From Cryptomeria japonica (lineage: Eukaryota > Streptophyta > Pinopsida > Cupressales > Cupressaceae): a DNA stretch of 64,000 bases. Where the stretch lies: NCBI RefSeq assembly GCF_030272615.1, contig NC_081415.1, positions 626,389,740-626,453,739 of the forward strand. Reading direction: 5' to 3'. The notes under the pieces are model-generated. The model searched no databases. It was given only the letters and a program-made list of their open reading frames with translations, and was not told the origin of the DNA. A program made the position numbers and the translations under genes. This document shows positions 25,423-38,496 of this stretch, piece after piece; the first letter of the stretch is position 1; each line of letters begins with the position of its first letter.

Positions 25423-28200
25423 TTGGTCACTCTACCTAAACTATCAAACTATGAGCCTCAGGTCAAACTGGCATGGTGGAGAGATACTGAACACTGTGAA
25501 TTCCATCAAGGAAGAGGAAACAAGACAAGTAATTGTCACCGATTGAAAGATCTCATTCAGGATCTTATTGATCGAGGAGAAATTGAAATTGAAGGACATG
25601 ACCCAAAAACAACAAATAATGATCATCTGATGTTCAAAAATCCACTTCCATCACAAGATCAAAGGGGTCCTTCCACTTCTAGACGAGGCCCTGATACCAC
25701 AGATTATACGCAGGCTGCGTATAATTACACTGTAAATCATCTGTATGTTGCCAGTGAACAAATTGCAACCATAACCTTCAAAAATCCCAACTCAAATTGC
25801 AATGTTGTTACGCGTCGCGGCAAAGTTACCATCAAGGCAGCTCCACAAGGCACCACCTCCATCCCAAAGCAGTATAATCTTGTGGAACAATTAGACAAAA
25901 CCCCTGCACTTATATCCATCTTAGAGCTTCTGTGCCTATCACCCTCTCATAAAACTATCTTGGATCAAGCACTCCAAGAGGTATCAGTCCCTGCAAATCT
26001 GAATACGGACCAATTTCAAGCCATGGTTGAAAGTCTCAAGTCATCACCTTGTCTCACTTTTTCCGAAAGTGACAATTCTTCCTTCCAACAACCTGATAAT
26101 GCCTCACTCCACATCGAAGGATTTATTAACCAGCATAGGATCAAGCGAGTCTTGATCGATAATGGAGCAGGCCTGAATATTTGCACACTACAGTTGGTCA
26201 CAGCATTGGGATATGCGGTAGAATCAGTGGATCCTCATCAGAAGATCACAATCAAAGCCTATGATGATGCGGAACGTTCATCCAAAGGAGCTGTGCTACT
26301 ACCAATTTGAGTGGGCCCTGTGGTAAAGCACATCATCTGTCAGGTTCTGGACCCTCCTCTGCCATACAATCTATTGTTAGGGAGACCTTGGATACATGCC
26401 ATGCAAGCCGTTCCATCTACCTACCATCAATGTATCAAGTTCCCACATAATGGTGTAGAGATCACAATTCTGGGTGATGCAAATCCCTTTGCATATTGCC
26501 ATAATATCAGCCATCAACCAGAGATTACCGTTCCTAATAATAGAGAAGCCGTTTCTTCCACATCATATATCAGTCTCGCCTCTCTTGCCCGTTCAAACAC
26601 CACTATGCCCAAGCAAGAAAAGCTTAAGATGAAGATCGCAGATGAAGGTCCTGGGGAATACAACTTGAGTCAACTCTTTTGTGTGGGACAAATGCCCACT
26701 TCTCCTAGAACGCATGGTAAACCACAACAGGTACTCCCGCAACCACTAAACATACCAGCATGTGCTTTGACGCCTTTCGTTCTTGGAAAGAGTCAAGAGG
26801 AAGAAACACAAGATGAGGACCTGGTGGAATGGATCTATAAAGATCCCATCACCACTGATATACCGCGAGTTACATTTCCTACGGACCAGTATGGCAAAGG
26901 TCTCCTCATTATGCAAAGAATGGGGTATGATGGTCAGAGTGCTTTGGGATATTGCAAACAAGGACGACATGAACCTCTACTACCAGAATTCAAGCCCAAA
27001 GGTAATATAGGCCTAGGCTTTGAAAAACAGAGATATTTCCTAAACTCAAGTTCAAAGGAAAACCTAGCAAACCATTTTGTCCACCTACTGCAAAGCGGAC
27101 ACCTTTCATAATCAAAGCACCCTCAAGCACCATCCCAACTGCCCCACTAAGGCTCCAAACCCCAACACTGCCATCACCAATGCCACTCATCCCACCAAAT
27201 GAACCAGTAATCCCATCAGCAACACCATTAGCAGCAGCAATTGTACCACAACCCGCAGCAGCATCTATGACACCAGTAGTTCTAGCAAAAGCCACTAAGT
27301 CAATATTACCGATACTCCCTATACCAGATCCTTTAATCCCCACTAACCGCCCTGCAGCACCGATCATTACAAAGGTACATCAACCAATCACACCTACAGT
27401 ATTTAACTCAAAGGACATCCCAGTATGGTATAGTAACCAGATGCTGGAAAGTGATTCAGAGACCGACTCACATGAATGGAAATTTGATTCAGTACAGCTT
27501 AATACTTTAGATGAGGAAGACACATCACCACCTCCGCCACGCAAAGACATTCCTGTTTACGGAGAAGCATAGATAAAGACCACTTGGGTTCCTGAACTGG
27601 AAACATCTTCCACAGACTGTACGTCTCATCCTACGACTGATTCTGGCAGGGAGAGTACCATTAACGACCTTCACCATAACGTCTTAACCCTCACTGATAC
27701 ATCTAACACACTTAACCTAATCGATGAAGTAATGCCCATTCTCCACCCTGAACTCATCGAATGGAACCAACCAAATCTCCCATGTCTTGACTTCTTCCAA
27801 AACGATGAGGCCATCATTGACTTTTTGGAATTAAGGGATAACCTACCAAGCGGGGATCACAAAGCTGGATTCGCCATCGAACTTAATAGTGCAACATACT
27901 TTGGGGCAGATGCAAAACCTTTCAGCTGCAAAAATGTAACACTAAAACATGGATCTTCCAGTGAAAACCACACTGTGGCACTGTTTGATCCAACAAAAGT
28001 AAAAAGAAAGAGCGTATCCAATGGTGAAAACCTCTCTGAGGCGCTTGAGGATGAAGGGTTTGACATTCTCCCTGATAGTACATAAGAGGAACGATCCACG
28101 ATTCTCATAGAGGAAACCAAAGAGTACAATGTGGGGACTCCTGAAAATCCACATATCATACATCATACATTTGGCATCTCTTCTCACTGAAAAGGAATAG
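25423..28200 (+). pseudogene. Nucleocapsid knuckle, protease, G-patch and linker of element B
   Basis: Same frame as gag. A C-x2-H-x4-H-x4-C-like knuckle (CEFHQGRGNKTSNC, with Asn for the second His) is near 25497. The aspartic protease has VLIDNGAGLN with the Asp at 26158-26160, and NLLLGRPWIHA near 26370. An in-frame TGA at 26308 replaces the Arg seen in C. The G-patch is at about 26890-27030 (YGKGLLIMQRMGY, then GLGFEK). Near 27100 the frame shifts and a Pro/Ala/Thr-rich linker follows, ending in an acidic stretch before RT; the frame shifts back near 28190. Confidence 0.75.
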
Positions 28201-31200
28201 CCTAAATTTATAGAGTTCTTCCAGAAGCGTCAGATCAAGTTTGCATGGTCATATGCAGACATGCTTGGGCTTGATCCTGATTTAGTCATGCATCACCTTA
28301 CCATAGCAAAAGGAGCCAAACCTGTCAAGCAGAAGCTTCGTAAGATGCATCCTCAGATTGCAGTGCTAGTCAAAACAGAACTCAAGAAACTCCTAGATGT
28401 TGGTTTCATTAGACCAATTGATTACGCAGAATGGATCTCCAACATTGTGCCTGTCGACAAACCAAAAGGGGGCATCCGCATTTGTACTGACTTCAGAGAT
28501 CTGAATAAGGCATGTCCTAAGGATGACTTCCCCCTACCAAATATCGACATCATAGTGGATCTGACAGCAGGACATGCCATACTTTCACTCATAGATGGCT
28601 TTTTAGGATATAATCAAATAAAGATCGCACCAGAGGACCAACATAAGACAACCTTCACATGTCCATGGGGCACATATTGCTGGAATGTAATGCCCTTCGG
28701 TCTAAAGAATGCAGGAGCAACCTATCAAAGAGCAATGACCACCATCTTCCATGACATGATGCATACCATGATGGAAGATTATGTTGATGACTTACTAGCA
28801 AAATCACTCACCAGAGAAGGGCATTTCCACATCTTAGATAAAATCTTTGATAGACTGGAACAATACCATGTTCGACTCAACCCAAAGAAACATGTCTTTG
28901 GAGTGACCTCCGGGAAGCTTCTAAGATACATTGTCTCAAGCAAAGGTATTGAGGTCGACCCAGAAAAGGTAAAAGCAATCATGGACATGCCACCTCCAAA
29001 GAATATCAGTTAGTTAAGGACCCTACAAGGACGACTTCAATCCATCTGAAGATTCATTGCACAATTGGCTGATAAGTGTCACCCATTCACACACCTGCTA
29101 CACAAGAATATCCGCTTTCAGTGGGATGCCCGATGCCAACAAGCATTTCAAACGCTTAAAGACTATCTCATGAATCCACCATTGTTGATACCACCAGATC
29201 CAAGTAGACCGTTGTTACTCTATATCTCAGCAACAAGTACAACATTGGGTGTACTACTGGCACAACATAATGCAAAAGGAAAAGAGTGTGCTGTTTACTA
29301 TATCTCTCGCACACTGGTGGGCTATGAACTCAATTACACACCTATTGAGCGAGCTTGCCTAGCAGTAATCTTAGCAGCTACTAAAATGAGGCACTATCTG
29401 TTAACACACAAGGTACAACTCATTGCAAAGATTGATCCACTCAAGTATTTACTCAACAAAGCAGCATTGACAGGTCGCTTGGCCAAATGGGTGATGATTC
29501 TAAGTGAATTTGACATCGAGTATGTAGATCGTAAAGCTATCAAAGGGTAGGTTATTGCAGATCAGTTGGTTGATGCACCGCTCATAGGCGATCATCCTCT
29601 TATTTCCAATTTTCCAGATGAGGAGATATTCATGATCACAACAGCATAACCATGGAAACTATATTTTGATGGTTCATACACTAGGCACAGTTCGGGGGTA
29701 GGCATTCTGTTTATCACACCTCAAGGTGATAGCATCCCGAAGTCTTACAGGCTCACATTTCCATGCACAAACAATATAGCCGAGTATGAGGCCTTGATCA
29801 CAGGACTCAGGTTAGCCGTACAATGGAAATTACAAGAACTACAAGTATATGGCGACTCACAACTGGTCATTCGACAAGCAACTGATGAATATCAGACCAA
29901 GGATGATAAACTCATGCCATATAAGCAAATGGTGGACAATCTAAAGACATCATTTACTACTATCACTTTTGAGCAGATACCAAGAGATTAGAATCGAGCT
30001 GCTGACGCTATGGCTACCATCGCATCTCTCCTAGATCTTCTGCAAAATTCAACACGCTACGAGTTCTTGGTGGAACAGCTTTGGATCCCCGCTTATGATA
30101 TCCCTGAAACCGAGATGATATGTCACCTTGTCGGTTCTGAATCCCCATGGTATGGTGAGTTCTACACCTATCTCCACGATCATACCCTTCCTCCCAACCA
30201 ATCGAATAACCAACGTAAAACCTTCATTCGCCAAACTGCTCGATATACCATTATTGCCGAAACCCTATACCGACGCGGTCTTGATGGTACTCTCCTTCAA
30301 TGTCTGGAACAAGATGAGATAACAAAGGCTTTGGAAGAGGTACATGAAGGAATTTGCGGGACTCACTCAAGTGGTCCGTCACTAGCCAAGAAGCTCCTGC
30401 GAGCTGGATATTATTGGCCATCTATGGAAAATGATTCCTACTACTTTGTCAGAAAATGCAAGAAATGTCAAGTTCATGGCGACCTGATACATGCACCAGC
30501 CCAGGAACTGCAACCAATCACAACACCATGGCCTTTTTGTCAATGAGGCCTTGACCTTGTGGGTAAGATTCATCCATCTTCATCCAATGGCCATAAATTC
30601 ATTATTATCGCCACCGAATATTTCACAAAGTGGATCGAAGCTGTTCCACTTACCCAGGTCACCGACAAACAGATCGCCTCATTCATCCTCAATTACATCA
30701 TTTGCCGGTATGGTGTACCCATGTCCATCGTCACAGATAACAGTCTTCCTTTCAAAAATCAGGATGTCCGCGAACTTTGTGAGAAATTTCACATCCAACA
30801 CCGCTTTTCCACTCCCTATTACCCACAAGGCAATGGTCAGGCCGAAGCATCAAATAAGAACACATTAAGAATCCTCAAGAAGACAGTCAATGATGCCGGT
30901 CGTGATTGGCACGTTTAATTGAATCCCGCACTATGGGCATATTGAACTAGCATTCGAACCCCTACAGGCGCAACTCCCTACTCATTGGTCTATGGTGCAG
31001 AAGCTATCTTGCCTATTGAGGTCGAGATACCATCATTACGAGTTTCCTTGCACAATCTCATTGATGATGAAGCATATAGAGTATCCCGTCTCCAAGACTT
31101 AGAATTACTTGATGAGAAGCGACAAGCTGCATACAACCATCTCAAAGCCTATCAGCAGCGCATGAGCAGAAGCTACAATCACTGAGTTAGACCTCGTACA

Positions 31201-31404
31201 TTTGAGGTAGGTGATCTTGTTCTCCGAGAGAATCCTCGCAACCAACCAAATAGAGAACATCAGGGAAAGTTTGAATCAAACTGGCTGGGCCCATATGTTG
31301 TCACTGCTGTATTTGGGTCCGGGGCATATCAGTTGGCTACATCAGAAGGAGAACCGCTTGCAGATCCAATCAACAGCATGCACCTAAAATGGTTTTATAC
31401 CTAA
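28201..31404 (+). pseudogene. pol: RT, RNase H, archaeal-type RNase H and integrase of element B
   Basis: RT runs from about 28240 to 29010, with YVDD at 28780-28791. The Gypsy RNase H that follows (29065-29550) has LYISATS where active enzymes have an Asp, so it is probably catalytically lost. A second archaeal-type RNase H at about 29660-30025 has FDGS, AEYEAL, GDSQL and ADAMA, the four acidic positions expected. Integrase has a zinc finger near 30340-30470, then D in GLDLVGK, D in VTDN and E in GQAEASNK. It ends in PINSMHLKWFYT with TAA at 31402. About eleven stops are scattered through it, many at codons that are Gln, Arg or Trp in C. Confidence 0.85.
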
Positions 31405-31530
31405 GCTATACAGAGCATCAGGCTCCCCTGCATACCAGAAAATACCAAAAACATTCAGAAAAATGTCCTGAAGAAAATACAAAAACATTCAACAAAGTAA
31501 AGAAAAATCATGCATCCAAACGGTGAACAA

Positions 31531-31582
31531 CCACTCCGGTGGCACCTTGGGTAAGTACGCTGGTGAAAACCTGGCAAACAGG
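31531..31582 (+). other. Paired post-pol hairpins: UNCG-type and GCAAA loop (element B)
   Basis: CCAC-TCCG-GTGG at 31531-31542 and CCTG-GCAAA-CAGG at 31570-31582, separated by GGGTAAGTAC and GGTGAAAA. Element C has ACCAC-TTCG-GTGGT at the same place on its sense strand (49799-49812). Both loops fit UNCG. Confidence 0.5.
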
Positions 31583-32594
31583 CGCCACTCGTAAAGGCTA
31601 TGGCTTCATTATCTTTCAGACTTGTTGCGATCACATCTACTTCATACATACATCCATCCATCCACAACCACGGCTTGTTATTTATCTGCAATTGTGAAAG
31701 TACTGCATGCATCTTGCATCCCGCTTTTTCATAGTCATGTCTAAAACTGGGGGCAATGCCTTTAACCTGTTGATGGAAGTGAATTCTACATTGTTTTATG
31801 ATTCATTAAGTTCTTCATTCAAGCAATCATCAAACTACCAAAAACATTAAAAAAAAAATGACTCGCAAAAATACCAAAAACATTCAAAACAATTCAAAAT
31901 CCAAAAACATCGATAAAACATCGAAAAATCACACAAAAACATGGCAACACCTTGTACATACTCATCCTTGCAGATACCAAAACAAACTTTGACAAAATAC
32001 TCACACAAAATGACCACTTATCAATTGACCACGCAATCAACATCAACACTCAAAACTATCTTCAACAAGGATGCATCCTTCCTTCCCAAAACAAAGACAA
32101 AAGTGATGTTTTCTTTGACAAGAAAATTATGTTAAGCTATCAAGTACTTGGTTGATTTGTAAGTACAATCATTTGTTTATCTATATCGGGATCTTTCAAC
32201 ATTGTTTTGTATCGTTTGTGCATTATTTCCGATGAAGTTCTGGGGCATGTCCTAATGGTGTCTATGTGGGAAGTTCACTAAGTTACGTGATCATAGGCAA
32301 AAATACAGTCATAGATCACTACGGCTTGCTGACTACAGCGTATACCTCGACCATATGGGCATGAACCATTACCAAGGATCCATATTCTTTATTCTTTATG
32401 TATATGCTGTTTGTTTGCAGGTACAATGCTCTTCCTTTGGTTCCTCCTACCTCATCCAAACTGGATAAAGGTTTTTATCTCTTAGTACGGTATGCACTTG
32501 TCTCAGGATATGATCAGCCTAAGATCAAGGAGGACGATCTAAGTCATGCATGAACGGCGATAATCCTTGTCTGTTTCGCAAGCAATACTCTGGT

Positions 32595-32689
32595 CGACTT
32601 GACCCTTATATCAAGTCGTTTGTATTAACTTGCTATATAAAATCCATGTAAGGAATACTCAGGTCATCTTGAATCATTATGTCAAGATG
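32595..32689 (+). other. Two tandem 8-bp-stem hairpins in spacer B
   Basis: CGACTTGA-8 nt-TCAAGTCG (32595-32618) and CATCTTGA-9 nt-TCAAGATG (32665-32689) have perfect stems with different sequences. Related, imperfect pairs occur in spacer A at 38600-38626 and 38673-38699. Confidence 0.55.
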
Positions 32690-34017
32690 CTTGTATTCTC
32701 TTCCAACATTTTAAAAGCTCAATGATGAAAATAGAGCACTATGGATCGTCATTTCATCTCATCTATTTATATATTGTATTCCGTTGCATATCACCCATCC
32801 GTTCACTCATTCATATGTAGGTTTTATATGCAAAACTGTGAAAGTTAAGCTGGTCTTGGATACAATCATGATCGAGTACTCTGATACATCACCAATGCAT
32901 CTTTCAAAGTCTTACAAACCTTGCATTCCTCATGATCATATCATCCTCACATTTAGTTGCATCTTGCATTAAACATTCATGCCATTTTTAAACTTAACAT
33001 AGAGTTCATTTTCTTGACATTTAGTTTTCATTAATCATTTACATCATTGCATCAATCATAAATAATTAGATTCATTCACGGGATTAAATTGTCTTTGATT
33101 GTTTTAAATCATTTATTAGGCATTCATTTAGTGTCAATTATCCATTATCATCTTTTATCATGGTATACATTCATTTATCCACATAGTGAAAAAAGTGCAT
33201 CCGTTCATCCATTCCCTAAGTATCTTATTATGCTTATTTCTAGGATTCATTCGCATTGCATTCATTATATTCCTTTTAAATGCATTATGGTGCAGTTATT
33301 AGAATCCCATTATCATTTTTACTTAAAACATATTTAAGTATTTAGAATCATAAATCTATTTCATTTCAAAACATTGGTTCATAACATTTTAGATCCATGA
33401 CACATATACATTCATTTAACACATTATCATATAAACATTTGTACTTTACATTTTGTTTATCCATATTGCATTCATTTAAACACATTATCATATAAACATT
33501 TGTACTTTACATTTTGTTTATCCATAATCATTCATTTAAACAAGCATCTAGATGCATAACATCATTTATTCAACCATTGCATTAACATCATCACATAAAT
33601 CATCTCATCATTATATTGCAATAGGAAACACCAAAATCTTGTTCATAAATCATCATAAGCATACATCATCATCATGACATTCCATACATAAAAGCATTAC
33701 ATCAACAAAATCAAACAAATCATACATATATAAACCTGCATTCATATGTTAGTATCATCATCAAAACATGCATATAAGGAACATCTCATCAATACATACA
33801 TATATAACCATATCCATCTAAGCAATAAACTCATCATCCTGCATAAACATGCATACATAATCAAATGCATATCATCAAAAAAATGGGATCTCCTCATATA
33901 TATCATCTCATATATCAGAGTACAATGAAGTCTACAAAATCGGCTACCAAGAGCCATCCAAGATACAGTCCAAATAAACAAATGATACAATACATACATC
34001 CATGCATAAATGCTCTC

Positions 34018-36704
34018 TCAAATGCCGCTCTGGCCAGAGGCGGTCCCAACACCTCCACCTGCTCCGCCACTGGTGCCTGCACCACCTGATCCATCTCTCC
34101 GTGGAGGCCTCATCGAACCACCACTCCCTCCTGCATCCCCTGATCTCTCCCACCTCAAAGGACCCATCACACCCCCACTGCTCTGCATCCTGTGCGATTG
34201 CTCTGATCGAGTCTGCCGCATCTGCGTATAACTGAGAGCTCGCTGACTCACTGGCACCACCTGCTCATACAAACCCCGCCAGTACTCTATCTCAGCCTGT
34301 GCTTGCCCAAACTGCCTCATAACCTCCCCTGTAGGCCCCTGTGCTCCTACTCCAACCTGGACTCTCTCCTACAGCTCCGCCAATCTCTCCACTGTAGTAT
34401 CTCTCTCCTGCAGCACCACCGTCAGCTCTGACTCTCATGCAAATAGCTGCACATCCCTAGCTGCCACCTCTGCCTCCAAATCCTCTATCCGCGTCTGCAA
34501 GCGCACTATAATATGGTCCCGCAAATCTCTAGTGGCTCCCTTCCCGATGTCCATAGCTACCTCCCCTACACCTCCCTCTCCAGTAGTCCCCTCCCCTCTG
34601 TCCATCGGGATCTCCCTCTCCATCCCCCTCCCACTCAGCTGAACTCCTCTCGGTATCAGTGGTCCCTGTGAGATCTGTAGAGGCAGTCCACCTCTCCCTC
34701 TCCGCTGACTCCGCATCCCCAATCCTCCTCCACCTCCACCACCTCCATCTCCTCCTCCTCCATCTCCTCGACCTCTTGCCCTCCCCCGTCTCCGTCCCCT
34801 CTCATCCTCAAATGATGGGATCGGCTCTGCTGGGTCTGATATCCGTAGGATCGGGTGCGCTGCCCGATACTGCGTGTACTCATCTGTAACCCCTGCATCA
34901 ACGACCCCTGGTCGTAGGTCCCATGGCCTTGCTTGCAGTGTCCGAAACTCTGCTAGTGCCTGATCATAAGGTAGCACTGGACCCCATGCATACCTCTCCC
35001 AAATCACGCGTGCATACTCTCCGGATCCACTAGGCAGTCCCTGCTGCCGTCCAAACTGCCTCATCACTTTCCCGGGCACCTGTCTCTCCACATGATATGC
35101 TGTCCTCCCAATGAGGAATCGAGTCATAAACACATATGGCAGTGCCTCTGCATCATCATCCCATGGCTCACACTCCAAGTATGACCGCCATATCACTGCA
35201 TCTAGGTCATCCAATGCCCGCTGCCACCACTCTAACTTCTCCAAGTGGGGCTGACTCATCATACCACTGTACATAAACATGTACGACTGGTCCACTGCCC
35301 GAAATCTAAGACTCACTGGTCGAGTCACTAGTAGGTGCTCCCAAGCCCAAATGTGTAGCAACGTCATGCCCACTGCTAAGGAACCCCCTCCCTCGGTACA
35401 CTACCTCATGCAGCTCCTGATACATGTGCGCCAGCACGCACGACCCCCATGCAAATCGGGTCCCCTCGGTCATCATCATCTCGATAACTTGTCCCCATCC
35501 CATCGCCAACCCATGTGACCGCCTGTCTGGACACAAAAGTCCTCCCACAATCCTTGACAAAACTACTGGAAGTGGCTCATACAGTGCCGCTATATCCTCC
35601 CAAGCAATAGAGCTATCATCAATAAATACATCCTCCTCAAAAATCCTCTGCACTGAAAGCGTCCCCCAGGATCTGTCATATGTGACCAACTCCTCTCGAA
35701 TCGGAATCCGAAGGATGCGCCACACATCCTCCAAGGTCACGGTCATCTCCCCCTGTGCTAAATGAAAGCTGCATGTCTCACTGTGCCACCGCTCTGCCAG
35801 CGCTGTGATCAATCCGTGATTCATATGAATCACGGGCATGTGCATCACCTCATAAAGATCAGTCGCTGCAATACAATCAATCTCCGCCTGGGTCAATCGA
35901 TCTCGCAACCCTTGTGTCGCAGGATGGCGCTCGCGTAACTGCAACACGCGCAGATCCTCCTGCACATGGACATTCATCAATCATCATCAGTTGTTTTGTT
36001 TTCAAACTTTCTTAAGTTTAAACCTAGACTATCAACAGATACTTTGATCAAGTATCTTCGGGTCTCAACAGGTAAGCAATCATGACCACCTAGACTTCAA
36101 TGGACATTTATTCTAACAAATGACCTAAGTCTCATCAGGCTGCTATGGTTCAAAACAACTCCCACTTCACCTCGTCATCCATCAATCATTGGCATCAGGA
36201 GATTTTCTTCATTCAAACTGGGGCATCTTTTTATCTTAAGACAAAAGCGCTATTTAACCAACAAAAGCGCTAGTTTTCAACAATAGCGCTCCAACCCTAA
36301 CAACAACGCTTAATCAGCTATACCATAGCGCTACAACTACAAAAGCGCTAAAACCATTACACAATAGCGCTCTTTTAACTCAATAGCGCTCAATTAACCC
36401 AGCAATAGCGCTACTTAACCTATAGCGCTACAACTTGAATACAATAGCGCTAATGCATGACAAAAACGCTCAAACAAGGGAACAATAGCGCCATTGCGGC
36501 ACAAAAGCGCTAATTCATGGAGCAAAAGCGCCAAAACAACAGTTCCAGCACTTTTGTTCCGACTTGACTTGGACTCAGCTAAAAACCTATCAAAAATGCA
36601 CAAAAAATTGAGTTTTCGAATTTGCGTACCGCTGGTCCGTAGTCATCTGGGCGCTGGAACCGTCGGACTCGCTCGAATCTGTGCTCAGTGATTAGAATCG
36701 GCAT
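34018..36704 (-). pseudogene. Antisense Plant Mobile Domain (PMD) gene of element B
   Basis: The gene runs against gag-pol. Exon 1 is 36630-36704 (25 codons, MPILITEHRFERVRRFQRP...). The donor is GTACGC, the 670-base intron ends TGTGCAG, and exon 2 runs from 35959 to about 34018. The PMD, at about 35959-34800, has ITALAERWHSETCSFH, GEMTVTLEDVWRILRIP, GLAMGWG and a later WAWEHL...YLECEPW block. It is followed by an Arg/Gly-rich segment, a short coiled coil (LQTRIEDLEAEVAAR) and a Gly-rich tail. A frameshift near 35375 and stops near 34435 and 34360 break it. In plants the PMD family includes MAIN and MAIL1, which act in silencing and genome stability. Its role in the element is unknown. Confidence 0.8.
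35960..36629 (-). other. Intron of PMD gene B with AGCGCTATTG repeats
   Basis: It is inferred from GT...AG borders and from the equal structure in A and C. About sixteen AGCGCTATTG or AGCGCTTTTG units (36245-36550) lie in it, reading in the PMD sense. The same units occur in the gag-pol leader in the gag-pol sense (21547-21795). Confidence 0.7.
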
Positions 36705-36800
36705 CGTCGCTGCTGTTCGCTCCTCCAAACGTCACTATTAGAGCTCTCGTTTTCAACTGGTCGCGGTCACAAATGATCTTATTTTCACCCCTTTCACCCC

Positions 36801-36807
36801 ATTTATA
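36801..36807 (-). promoter_or_regulatory. TATA box of PMD gene B
   Basis: TATAAAT on the minus strand lies about 100 bases before the exon-1 ATG. Element C has TATAAGA at the same distance. This suggests the PMD gene has its own promoter and does not rely on the LTR. Confidence 0.6.
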
Positions 36808-36964
36808 CCCTTCGTAGTCACCGTAACTTCTCCCAGCTCACCGTCGTGGTCCCCGTGAACTTCCTAAGCCCCCCATTTCTCCATGTTTCCCCCGTTTTCT
36901 TCTATTTTTCACCCGTATGGTTAACTTCTTCTCTTCTACCACCCTGCCAATTTTCATTCTTTTT

Positions 36965-37008
36965 CGAGAGATTGCTCGATTTTTCGCAATTTTTCGGTCC
37001 ATCTCTCG
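36965..37008 (+). other. Conserved hairpin beside a G tract (element B)
   Basis: CGAGAGAT and ATCTCTCG are separated by 28 bases and followed at once by GAGGGGGCATA. Element C has a 10-bp version at 45362-45408 with the same flank. It lies upstream of the PMD promoter and close to the polypurine tract. Confidence 0.5.
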
Positions 37009-37072
37009 AGGGGGCATACCACCCATTAAATTTACATTTTATGGGGCATTTCTTCACACCAGTTTTTCTTTC

Positions 37073-37116
37073 TTTGAAACGACGCGATAAACCGCACCGT
37101 CTCAAAGAGGGGCAAA
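37073..37116 (+). other. Hairpin and polypurine tract of element B
   Basis: TTTGAAACGACGCG and CGCACCGTCTCAAA can pair with three mismatches around a 6-base loop. The 3' arm runs into the tract CAAAGAGGGGCAAA (37103-37116), which abuts the 3' LTR. The tract primes plus-strand synthesis and is nearly identical in A and C. Confidence 0.7.
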
Positions 37117-38491
37117 TATAGTCACACAAATCTGTCTAGCTTAATTAAATAAATATTCGCTATTTATTTGATTAAAAATCCACTAGCCACCAGTTAATTA
37201 AATTAACATTTAATTAATTCATCCCCAAACATTCTATTAATTAAATAAATTATTCAATTTATTTTAATTAATTCATTAAATCAAATTTTAATCAATTAAA
37301 TAAATAAAATCTATTTATTTAATTAAAATCCCCTTTTCCTCTTTTAAATAAATTAAATAAAACATTTATTTAAATCATTATCCCCACCCCACTTGCATTT
37401 TCCTACAAATGCAACTTGCACACTTTTATTGAAATAAATGAATTTTTATTTTAAATAAAATCCTATTTTCCCTCACCCACCAAATCCACTTGCAAAATCT
37501 GAACCCCTTCCTAATTAGCCTAATCCATCCCCTAATTATTGTCACATTGCTAAGCAAAATGGAGTCACTTCTCAAAGACTCCAAAGTCTTTGAAAAACAT
37601 TTAATGCTTTATGTGTTCAACAAATTAACCCTCAAAGTCTTCCAAGACCACTAATGGCTCTTACATGACCATTTATGGCTCTTACATAACCATTTATGGT
37701 TATTTTAAACTTGTCCCCCCAAACATTTATTGTCTTGACCATATTCATCCATTTCACATTTGCACAAGAGTTTATCCATTGGATAAAAACTTTATTCTTT
37801 GAATAAAGAGTTTATTCATTCAACCAACCTTGACTCTAAATCCCAAAGTCATGTCAGGCATTTAATGCTTATTCCCTCCCCTCTCAACCTATCTCACATT
37901 GACACTTGTCATCCTGGGATTGGGTTGAAAGCCCTCACATGGATTTGAAATCATTCAATCCTGACCCTTGTTGAGATTGCTCAATCTCAACCATCCATTG
38001 CTCCATTTTTCCTATAAATAGAGCCCATTTCTTCATAATCCAGATCCTGAAAACTTGTATGCATTTAGGCTATAGACATTTTTAGAGAGCATTTTAGCAT
38101 AAACAATCTAATATCTTGTTATTTTGGTTAAAATATATCAGTTTAGCATCAATAGCATAGCATTAGCTTTTTATTTCACATTCAAAGTTCAATACTACAA
38201 TCTCAATCCTCCATAAACATCCATAGTGCAAAAAGCTGCTGAGAGCTACACTATTTTGGAACTTGGAGAGGAGAGGAACAAGGGAGAAAGGAACCAAAAC
38301 CATGCTAAGAGGTAGTTGGAGATGCCTCATAATATTTGTTTCGTTTGTTAGATACATTAGCATGTTTTTAGTATCTCTCTTGGTATGTCTTTTAGATTAG
38401 TTTTTGATTGACTAACACTAACAATCTAACGGTTTTGTGTCTTTGGTGTTGTTGATCATTTGCTAACCTTGTGCCATTTAGGAGGGCATCA
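37117..38491 (+). repeat. 3' LTR of element B
   Basis: It starts TATAGTCACAC (first G of the TG terminus changed to A) and ends GGAGGGCATCA, then TGTGC. About 98.5% identical by eye to 20080-21457. Confidence 0.93.
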
Positions 38492-38496
38492 TGTGC

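Larger units (their letters stand above)
31405..34017 (+). other. 3' spacer of element B
   Basis: There is no gene on either strand. From the left it holds A-rich AAAAACATTC units (31440-31510 and 31840-31945), two small hairpins (31531-31582), a GGGGGCAA run near 31749, a pair of strong hairpins (32595-32689), and then 1 kb of AT-rich sequence with many CATTCATT and ATCATC words. The spacer lies between convergent gag-pol and PMD transcription units, so both RNAs should end here. Confidence 0.6.
20080..38491 (+). mobile_element. Element B: 18.4-kb Tat-lineage Ty3/Gypsy retrotransposon inserted in element A
   Basis: LTRs at 20080-21457 and 37117-38491 differ by about 20 substitutions. The insertion is flanked by the duplication TGTGC (20075-20079 and 38492-38496). 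It has PBS, leader, gag, protease with G-patch, RT, two RNase H domains, integrase, a 2.6-kb spacer and an antisense Plant Mobile Domain gene before the polypurine tract. Gag-pol is one frame with two compensating frameshifts (near 27100 and 28190) and many stops, so this copy is not autonomous now. Confidence 0.93.

Noticed and set aside
27180-27572. A Pro/Ala-rich frame that could look like a separate gene
   Set aside because: It is the linker between G-patch and RT of element B read after a frameshift; the flanking domains continue on both sides.
32784-33999. Short frames in spacer B
   Set aside because: Low-complexity His/Ile/Ser frames with no start context or similarity between elements.
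34018-36704. PMD gene as an ordinary host gene between transposons
   Set aside because: The same gene sits at the same place and orientation in three elements, between spacer and polypurine tract and inside the target duplication of element B.
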